From Gymnothorax reevesii (taxonomy: Eukaryota; Chordata; Actinopteri; Anguilliformes; Muraenidae): a DNA stretch of 64,000 bases. Every line of letters starts with the position of its first letter. Positions within the stretch are counted from its first letter, which is position 1. Of this stretch, positions 55,126 through 64,000 are shown piece by piece. Below the pieces are notes generated by a model. The model made no database searches and was not told where the DNA came from. It saw nothing but the letters and a program-made list of their open reading frames with translations. The translations under genes were made by a program, and so were the position numbers. The DNA lies in the NCBI GenBank assembly GCA_029721435.1, contig CM056574.1, positions 6,325,001-6,389,000 of the forward strand, read 5' to 3'.

Positions 55126-55456
55126 GGCACAGTGGTTAGCACTGCTGCCTCACAGCAAGAAGGTTGTGGGTTCATATCCAGCCTGGGGCCTTTCTGTGTG
55201 GAGTTTGCATGTTCTCCCGGTGTTCACGTGGGTTTCCTCCGGGTACTCAGGTTTCCCCCACCCACAAAAACATGCAGCATAGGAATACTCCAACCAGTAC
55301 CCCTGACCAAGGAACTGGCTTTAGAGCTGGAGTTGGTCCCTGGCGCTGCTCTGTGACTGCCCGCTGCTTCTAACTATAGGAGGGGTCAAATGCAGAGGAC
55401 AAATTACCCCACGGTGTTCAATAAAGTATATCTATCTATCTAAAGTATATCTATCT
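55126..55456 (+). mobile_element. Composite tRNA-headed SINE with TATC tail
   Basis: Box A-like GTGGTTAGCACT at 55132, 'GCCTCACAGCAAGAAGG', box B-like GGGTTCATATCC near 55169, then 'TGTGTGGAGTTTGCATGTTC' and 'GTGGGTTTCCTCCGGGT'. The 3' part has 'GGTCAAATGCAGAGGACAAA' and ends 'CAATAAAGTATATC' followed by TATC repeats. The tail also occurs inverted at 21415-21540 and the head, degraded, at 319-520. Confidence 0.8.
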
Positions 55457-58400
55457 TAGAAACCTACTGGAACTCCATCGCTGTAAGCAAACTACGTGCC
55501 CACTCTCCTGTTAGCAAATCAAGGTCTATATTGACCAATGCTGTCACAAGCTCAGCCACTAGAGGGCACTGATATAAGTTAATGGTTTTAAGGTTGGCAA
55601 ATCGTTGAATGAGCATCAAGCATTTAATGAGCATGTCAATCGCGGAAAGGAGTTGAGCTGTTCTCCTTCATTTTCACCCAAGCATTATTAGATAGGTTCA
55701 TTTCATGTGACTGTTGACTGTCATTATTATCAGTATTAATAACCCCATTTTAATGATCTTTTGATTGAAAGACGTCAGAGCCTCGAAGATAACATAACGA
55801 ACACTAGAGTGTTCAGGTGAACACGTGTGTCGCATGCGTGTGACTACCAACTGAAAGTGTGACTACCGGACAGACAGACGGACAGACAGACGCCGGACAA
55901 AGTTATCCCTATGTGCCGCTATGCTTCGCAGGTGACACAATAATTGTGGTGATAGACATTGGTTGTTTGTGCAACAGGAGAATAGTTGAGACACATTTTC
56001 CCTCAGGACATGATTGGGTATTTTAAGTCTCCATCACCCTCCCTTACCAAAAGCCTGCAGAGCCCTCAATCTGTAAAGTACTGTGGCTTCGAGCAGAAAA
56101 TACACGGGGCGAATCAAAGCAGCGTTTTTATTTTAAACGCTTAAACCCAAAGTGGTTTCACCGTTTACGCACAGTCCTTCATGGACAGATGGTTCTGTTG
56201 AAAAGTTTAAAAAGATGCTACCCTGAAGTGCCCCGGCCCACAAAAGGAGTCCTGGCCTTCTGTCAAGATACACAATTAGTCATTTTCCAAATGTTTAGCT
56301 AGCACGGACCAATTTCAACATTAACTTTTCCCCAAATAGCATCTTGCAGAATGCAAAAAAGGACATAAAGAAACGTTTTGGATTGGCAGTCTATCTGAAG
56401 CTTGCGAACAGTAGGAGTTGAGCGAGCCGAGCGGAGAGCAGATCTTTACGTTTGTTTCAAAGAGCTGAACTGAAGCCACAGCAGTGACAGAAACACTTAA
56501 CGATAAATTATTCATTCATAAGCAGAACTCAGGTTCACAACACAATCCTCACCCAAATTTCATTTATGACCTCAAGGCTTGCAACTGAACAACATTTCAA
56601 ACCAGATTGTACTGAGGCCTGCACTGTATTTCCACAAGAATAAAACAGCAGATTTGAGCAAGTTTTTCTTGGGACGTTCAAAACATAAGACAGACTAACT
56701 AGAGGAAGGTGACACAACCGTGCGAACGCCAGTGTGATCACGGCATATCCCGACCGTAATCGCGTCCAGAAAAATGACAGCACCACCCACCCACCCCCAT
56801 GAAAATGTGAAAAATCTCACGACCAACTGCACTGAGGATGAAGACACAGGCACCATTTTGAAAGAGTGCATGAGCCCCATGTTTACCTGAGGTAAAAAAA
56901 AAAAACCTTTACAGAGTGCAAACAACTTGAAATGTTCTGCATGCACACAAACCTATTAATTGCACGTTATTAAATCCAGTTTGTTTTTATAAATCCCACA
57001 TACGCAAGGAGAGATGGCACAGGCATCTTTTTTTGTACATACGCGCAGTTTATTAACAAGGCCACGGACGATTCAGTATTCGTGAATGATTAGCTGAGAG
57101 TATCTGCCTCTCCCCACGACTGGCCAATCACAGAGCTCGGATCATCTGTGGGGCAAATAGGAATAATCCACAGTCGCTACCGCCACACGAGGTGGAAATA
57201 AAGAATATTGGCGAATAAAACAGCCCAGTATTCCAGCTGTCACTGATGAAAACTGTCCACAGCTAGTCTACCGTGGCATCTGCAATTTAGAAAATAATTA
57301 CCTGTCAAATTTACTGTGGCAAAGCAGAAGACAAATAACTATAATGAAAAAAAAAATATATAGATGATCATCACCATCGTATACATGTGTGCAGTAATCC
57401 AGATCTTGAAATTAAAGTGCAAAGGTTAATAAATATACTGGCTCTTGAGCTTTGTAATGTCTAAATTACACTCTGAATAACTGTGTTTCACACTTCATGA
57501 ACACTGATTACAGCAGGAATCAAAAATGAGAACCATTAACCACAGAGACTGAGAACCTCTCGGTGGCGTCATGAGGTTCTGGGGCAGTAGTGATATAGAA
57601 CATCTGCGCAAAATCCTGCTGATAAGAGGCATATCGTAAAATAATAACACGAGCTGTAAAATAATAGGCTAATATCATAAAATAATAATGCGAGCTATAA
57701 AATAATCCTACTGCCACATCCTGTTTGGTATTCAAACAATATATTTCCCCCCTACACTTATGAGTATACAAAAAAGTGCATGCAACAGAGGGATGCAGAG
57801 TTTACCTGTTTGGGTTTAGAATGTACACAATATTTCAGAGTGTCACAATTGGCCCTTTGAAGAATAAGCTTTTTTTTTTTTTTTTTGAAATGTTCATCCA
57901 CATCCTACATCAGTGTTGAAGACCTGAATGGTTCTGAGTTACTTCTTCTTGTTCTGATAATAACATTATAGTCGCGCACTTACGATCGCACTGCTAAAGG
58001 GGTTAATGGATGAAATTGGACGCAGATGGGCTTTCAGCCCCATGTCGGTAACATAAGGGCTACAGACCCGGCCGGCAGTGCAATCGCTTGTGCAGTAGCA
58101 GGGCTGTTATGAGTGCAGTAAGGCTCTGGTATAACGACTGACATTCAAACCGGGGGTCGGAGTAATTCTGATCACCGCGCGAGCCAGTGAGGCCTAATTA
58201 ATCCGAGCCGCCGATCAAGACCCTCAGCTCGCGCACATCTGTCAATCGCGCTCGCGAGATCGAGACGTTTGCACCGGACGCTTTGATGCCGCGCGCAGGT
58301 CTGCCCACCTTAATGGTTTTCAGGCCACATTTACCCAGCTGGTGAAAATCCAACTTCAAATTGCCCGGAACAAATCGCTCGGGTAAACGGCGCAGGGGCC

Positions 58401-59000
58401 GATAAGTCAGATGCTTTTCCGTGCGGCCAGAGCCGGATCTGCACAGCTGTTTCACATCTCAGTTAACCCCTTCCTGCCAGAGGAAAATTTTCTCTCCCTG
58501 CAGTTTTTTTCCGCAGCGCTGGCACGACTCATTGGTGTATGCTGATGCAGCCTGTAAAGCACGACCAGCATGTTCGTTACGAGCCGTGGGACCGGCGGTT
58601 TATATGCTGCTACTCAATATTTTTTGACATCTCTGCCAGTCTCCCAGCAGTGATTTCCAGGTGTCTCAGTGTACAGTCACCAGAGCATTAGCCACATCCT
58701 CAGTGTAAGCTGCACCATCAGGGGCTAAAATCCAGCCGCCTGACCTCTGTCGCATGCCTTTCCGTCACAGTCAAAAGGAAAATCTGCGATAAATGCAGTG
58801 AGCAGATAAGTTTGACCATTTGCGCATTCAGGCTATTCAGAGCACTGCTGATTGGCTGGTACTCAACCAAAGAGGAAATAAAACTCCACCCCTGGTTCTT
58901 CTTATCAGCCTGACGGCAGGACAGGTAGGCCTAAATGTGTGATCTCAGTGAAATTTTAATTTATGTCTACGGCGAAGGTTGTCTTGTGCAAAATTACCTG
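55457..59000. other. Intergenic, no gene recognised
   Basis: A short GACA microsatellite at 55868-55895. Around 56120-56135 and 57045-57060 the reverse strand has AATAAA-like signals, but no convincing reverse-strand coding exon was found above them. In mammals LETM1 lies downstream of FGFR3 in the opposite direction; it was not identified here. A CpG-rich patch lies at 58195-58445. Confidence 0.4.
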
Positions 59001-59620
59001 TTACCCAAGTGCTGAAATGACCTGCTACCTATGTGATGATATTACTCACAACCACTGAACTGAAATAACTTGTTACCAATGTGCTGACATCAACCATTAC
59101 CAATGTGCTAAAATTACTTGTTACCAATGTGCGCAAATTATTTATCACCAATGTGTTCAAATTATCTTTTAGTAGCGTGCAGAAATGACTGCTTACTAAT
59201 GTGATGACATTACCTACTACCAATGTGCTGAAATTACTAATTGCTGAGCTGAAATTATCAGGAGCAATATTCTGAAATTACTCATTACCAATGTGTTGAA
59301 ATCACCAATCAGCGATGTGCAGAAACGACCTGTTATCCATGTGCTGATATTGTCTCTTACTAAAAGTTGAAATTACCCCTTTCCTGTGGTCAGAAATTAC
59401 CAATTTGATGCAATTACCTATTACCATTGAGCTGAAATTACCCATCACCAATGTGCTGAACTTAGCTGTTACCAATTAGCTGACATAAAATTTTTACCAG
59501 TGTGCTGACATAACCTGATCCAATGTACTGAAATTAACCTCTTATCAATGCGCAAACATCACCTGCTACTAATGTGCTTAACTTACCTGTTACTATTTCT
59601 ATTTATAATTTTTTTTTCTC
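59001..59620. repeat. Degenerate minisatellite of ACCAATGTGCTGAAATTACC type
   Basis: At least fifteen diverged copies of 'ACCAATGTGCTGAAATTAC' / 'TGTTACCAATGTGC' at roughly 30-38-bp spacing. Confidence 0.8.
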
Positions 59621-62600
59621 AATTTCAATTCATATGTTCATTTTTTTTGGCAGTTGAAAATTACATCTTAAACCAGCCTGAGCTGGTAAATCTGGCTTGA
59701 GTCACGTTTAGCTCCTCTTGTGGATATTGAGCTGAACATCGAGTGCAGCCCACAATATCAGCCAAAAACTCATCATCCAGTTATCCAGCCATGGTTCCAG
59801 CAGTCATGTCCAATGCCAACAGATCAAAGACCTGCCCTGACCAGCTTAAAATCCCAGTTCCTTTGTATTACCCAGAATGTGCACCATTCCTGTTTAAGTC
59901 TGATGTCTCCATCTGATACACTGAGAAGCTGGACTTTAAGGTCTCTGAACGAACAACAGGGTTCATCAGAAGCTTGAAAACCTAAACTAAAACCCTCCTC
60001 ACCAGGCTTATGTTTAGGCCTTACACACTCGGTGGCCGGGTTCACGCTGAATTCACTCTCAGAAAAACACATTACCTCCGTGGATGCCCATGATTCCACA
60101 GCGGTGGGATGTAAGTCTGGAGGATGTTGTGCAGAGATTGTAGACTTTTCAGCGCCACGATACAGGGGGATACTGAGAGTCGAAAGGGGGGGGTGGGGTT
60201 CCTGGGTCTAATTCCCTCCCACCTCCCTGAGAGGACAGGGGCACATTTAGTGAATGTTGATCCGCCGGGAAATTCGGAATCGATTGAGGGCCGCTCCGGG
60301 ACGGAATGCGAAGAGGCCGGCCGGACGCGGGACGATGATCCGGCATGTTTGTGGGGGGGTGGAATTCGAGTAACCGGAGCCCAGAATGCCCTCGCTGTTA
60401 CAGAGCCAAACTGGTGATTCGCTGAGTGGGCTCCCCCCCCGAGCCAGAACAGACTCACAGGTCAAATGAAGCTTCTGAACAGGTGCAAGAGAGCACGGAC
60501 ACCCCCCACCCCCAGCCACAAAAGAAAAAGGTCTCATCCAGCCCTCAGAAATACACTTAGAAATGCAAAGTGAGGTCAGAATGTATCTTCATTTTAAAGG
60601 ACAGCGTTTTGCACACATTCACTCCATCGGACTGCAAATGCATCAGTGTAGACTGTCAGCCTTAAATTGGGGTCGAGGACGTCCACGCTGAGAAATTGCG
60701 GCCCTTCAAAATTAATTCACTGTCCAGACACTTCCTGACCTCTGAGGGGAAGCTGCCTGTGAATTTAAGCAGTGAGGCGATTTTGAAAGCACTGCAATTC
60801 CTGCAATTAATCGCACAGGAATTACAGGCATTTTACGGCCTTCAGCTGAACCCTGAGGTTAGATCAAACCACGCAGGAAAACCCACAGCCCTTTAAAACT
60901 GTGTCACTGTCCAAATACTAATGGACCTCCGTGTATTCAGACTGTTTTCACCTCAGCCAAAGAAGTTGGATGAACGGTTCTGTTTTCCCTCCTGTTTGTT
61001 TGTCTGTCTGTCTGTTTGAAAGCAGAGGAACTGAAAAAGTAGCTCTGATCAAACTTTCTGAGAAGTTTTCATTTGACAACACTAAAAGGTTATTAGATTT
61101 TCGCATGTTGGGGTCAAAGGTCATGGTCAACATCACCAAAAAAGGTCAGCAACAATGGTGCAGCCGGAGATATGCAGCCTTCAGAGTTCCCTTCGAGTTT
61201 AATTTTTAAAAATCTCCCAAACAAAGCTCCAGTGAAACAGCGGATCTGTACCAGACACTTCAGGTTCTTGAAGGAAACAAAGGCACGGCTTCTCTCCAGC
61301 CGACGCTAAAACCTTGACCCCATAAAAAAGAAACTGAACCGAGCTGCTGAGCTGAAAAAAGGAAATATCCACAGGCAATATGGGAATAAAGCTGATTCAT
61401 CCCTTGCTGTTGGAGAGATGCTTTGTACCGCTTAATATTTGTGTGTATGATTCCGAGTTTTCATTCTTCTGGATGAAATTTTAAACAGAAGTTGTAACTT
61501 CCCAAAACCATGCAGTCCAGGAATCCCAGGAGACCTCAAGTTATATACCAAAGATACGAGTCTCACTCTTCAGTGTCAGTGTTTTTTTTTTCCCATAAGG
61601 CTCCTGGTCTTTGATATGCAGCTCAGAACTGTTCAGAATTTCCCTCTAAGTCCAGCAAAGGAAAATTGCTAGCGTTAAATCAACTAGAACAGAAAGGTGG
61701 ACAGCATCAGAAGTTAAAAGGACTCCTTCAGAGCTTATTTCGCGGTGTCGATTTTGCTCTGTGGGGCAAGAGAATTCACCCCTTTTAAGAGCAAGTTCCA
61801 AGTTCCCTCACTCCAGAAATTCTCCATTGCTATCGATTAGTAACTGCAGTGATCAATCGTATCAGCACTGGAGGCTCGGCTAACTGTGCAGACCCATGCT
61901 AACCACATCTTTTTAATCTCACACCTAAAATGGTTGACAGCCAGGCGGCAGTAGACCTGATAACCTCCAGGTCTGTTGGGCGATAGCGTGCAAAAGCCAG
62001 ACTCAATTCAGCTTTCAGCTTCGCTGAGACTCAAGAACGCTCGTCCTCTTTCAAGTTCTCTGGACCGTCACCGATAAACAAAACACCAGAATGTTTTTCC
62101 GGTTCATTAATTTGTTTTTATGTTGGTTTGTTAATACCTGACTGGTCTCCAGTTTCTCCCTTAGATCATGAAGTCGTGCGGGGGTCTACACTAACGTTAC
62201 ACAACGTACGATTCTCCATGTGGGTATAATTGCTCTCATCATTGAATGAAAAAACAAACAAGGACACCTGTCAGTTTCAGAGCTCATTACCGTGACAAGA
62301 AGGACTGCAACCTATAACAGGCCGGCAGCGACCGCTAAACTCTGATTCGCTGAGAGCAAGCATGTGACCCCACAATCCTGACAGAGCAGATTTTTCCTCA
62401 GGGGCCATTTTTTCATACATCTTTTAAAGTCATTTCTTAACATCCATTATAAGTAACTGTCTGTTTATTATGAATCCCAACTGCTGTCTGATGAAGAGTT
62501 TCACATGTGCATTTGTCTGAGAGTGTGTGTGTGTGTGTGTGTGTGTGTGCGCATGCACATGTGTATGGGTGCTGCAAATTTTGGCCCACTTTTAACTGCA

Positions 62601-63077
62601 TGCACACACATTCACAGAGATTGAGGAACAGGTGTGCTTAAATACCTTCAAGTCTGCACTCATTATCATGATAACCCTTTAAATACCTGAAACTCCGAGA
62701 GCTCCACACCACCCAGCTGTAAATTAGCGGCAGTACATTCCCCCGCAAAGGGCCCCCAACGAATAATGAAATCAACTGAGTAGCGAAAGCAGAGTCACAA
62801 TCATTCATTGGTTTCAACAAACAGAGCTGGCAGTGATATTCAAAACAAACACAAATTCCTCCACATTAGAATACATTTTGAATTAAAAGATCAAAGAAAA
62901 TGGTGCACCTAATGCATTTTTACTATTAAACTGGAATTGTAATTGGTGCATGAATCCAAAATATATGCAGCTGATGAATATGATGTCACAAAAATTAGGG
63001 AAGTTTAATTTTTTTTTTCTCCAAATTTCTGAATCTGTGCCCAAGAATTCAATCGCTTTCAATCAGAAATGGAGTTG
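59621..63077. other. Intergenic, no gene recognised
   Basis: Contains a (TG)n array at 62523-62549, and 61080-61170 ('GGGGTCAAAGGTCATGGTCA') resembling a decayed fish retroelement. Open frames are short and featureless. Confidence 0.4.
62523..62549. repeat. (GT)n microsatellite
   Basis: Pure GT dinucleotides. Confidence 0.85.
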
Positions 63078-63620
63078 TTAAAGTGCACCTATTATGGTTT
63101 TTCATATTTCAATATTGTAGCTCGGATCGTATCATTTTTATGCGCATTGAAAAGGTCTGTGTCAGAAAGCAACTCGAAGTCACCTCCAGAGGAAGTGCTC
63201 TCCGCCGCAAAACACACTGCTGGAGAGCTGACTGAAACGTCCCAATCGCTTCTGGTCATTTTTTTCAGCAACTGGTGATGTCACCATTTGAATTTTTGCA
63301 CTAAGCGGACAGTTTGGCACGCCCTTGAATCAAGTGGGTTTCGCCCGCAGGGCTTAACCGATGTGTATTTCTAAAACGGAAATCCATTTATGGTAAGGGG
63401 CGTGACAAGGGACACAAATGGTGGACCAATCACAGCACGCTGGGGTTTTCGGGAGGGCGGGGGCAGGACTCAACAGAGCGTTCCTCAGACAGGTACTGCA
63501 GAATTGGCATGCATGGGAAAACTCAAGTGATTTTTAACAATGACGCAATTAAACCCTTTTTCGTAGAGTTTAAGAATGCAAGAACGATCAGTGAAAAGTC
63601 ACAAAATAGGTGCACTTTAA
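63078..63620. mobile_element. 543-bp TTAA-flanked MITE
   Basis: Starts TTAAAGTGCACCTATTATGG and ends AAAATAGGTGCACTTTAA: about 16 bp of inverted terminal repeat with TTAA at both borders, as for piggyBac-type insertions. A 69-codon frame at 63069 belongs to the element and is not a recognised protein. It differs in sequence from the fgfr3 intronic TTAA family. Confidence 0.8.
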
Positions 63621-64000
63621 ATCCTCAGGTGCAGAATGTTCATGTGAGAATATTCTCATCGCATTCCTGATGTCACAGCTTCACAGGGTTACGATACAAA
63701 CATGATCATCTGCACACGCCCAGACTCGCTGTATTTGCGTGCGGAGGGGAGGAGCCAGATTTGTGACGGATGTCGAAGACCGAAATGGGTAGTGAAATCC
63801 CGGGAGAGCGTTCGTCTCTCACTACTGATAAGGTTCGCTCATTTCATCAGCCATCATCCTTCCGAGCGACAGGAATGGGTAAATTACAGCTCTGTGGCCG
63901 GTGCCGTCAGTCACAGCCCTGATTCAGAGAGAAACAGACGCCAGTCGCAGTATTCAGGGCCAGGCCTGGTCTCGCAGGGTCGTATCTCACAAGTGCACCG
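63621..64000. other. Intergenic, nothing recognised
   Basis: No gene or clear repeat up to the window end. Confidence 0.5.

Noticed and set aside
58198..58455. 85-codon reverse frame in a CpG-rich patch
   Set aside because: No protein similarity recognised; it could be a non-coding element, but conservation cannot be judged from one sequence.

Overview
The window is vertebrate nuclear DNA, almost certainly from a ray-finned (teleost) fish. It carries one recognisable gene: a complete or nearly complete fgfr3 (fibroblast growth factor receptor 3) on the + strand, from a GC-rich promoter-like region near 3.0-3.5 kb to a polyadenylation signal at 49.8 kb. Seventeen coding exons were placed by eye from splice sites, codon phase and protein similarity; their lengths (170, 124, 191, 145, 146, 122, 111, 191, 123, 71, 138 and 106 nt among them) are the classic FGFR set. 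The paralogue call rests on the D1 domain, the acid box beginning DSLSSGDDEDYDEE, the start of D2 ([20 protein letters not shown]) and the C-terminal tail. The fish origin rests on the protein and on typical fish interspersed repeats. From the first D1 residue to the stop I count 769 residues (IIIc form), numbered here from that residue as 1; a signal exon would bring the protein near 800.

Layout. 1-3.0 kb: non-coding, with two minisatellites and a worn SINE. 3.0-3.7 kb: putative promoter and signal-peptide exon, the one uncertain part of the gene model. 7.97-8.23 kb: Ig domain D1. 13.6 kb: acid box. 21.1 and 29.4 kb: Ig D2. 30.2 kb: IIIa half of D3. 33.8 kb: exon IIIb; 35.8 kb: exon IIIc, the mutually exclusive pair that sets ligand choice, with UGGUGG-rich intronic sequence between them. 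37.6 kb: transmembrane. 39.2 kb: juxtamembrane. 40.3-46.0 kb: tyrosine kinase. 46.26-46.43 kb: C-terminal tail. 46.43 to about 49.84 kb: 3' UTR. From 49.85 to 64 kb no gene was recognised, only transposon remnants, degenerate tandem repeats and single-copy sequence.

The introns are rich in structure. There are five copies of a TTAA-flanked, internally palindromic MITE, a 116-bp near-perfect palindrome at 18.54-18.65 kb, a 24-bp minisatellite about 30 bp after an exon, and degenerate tandem repeats in many introns, one of which appears to be seeded by the 3' end of a kinase exon. Outside the gene are two related hAT-type MITEs with recognisable target-site duplications, another palindromic hAT-like element, a 543-bp TTAA element, and a composite tRNA-headed SINE whose tail recurs inverted in an fgfr3 intron. 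I found no evidence of an undescribed protein-coding system; the less ordinary material is the repeat structures and the unresolved signal-exon frame.
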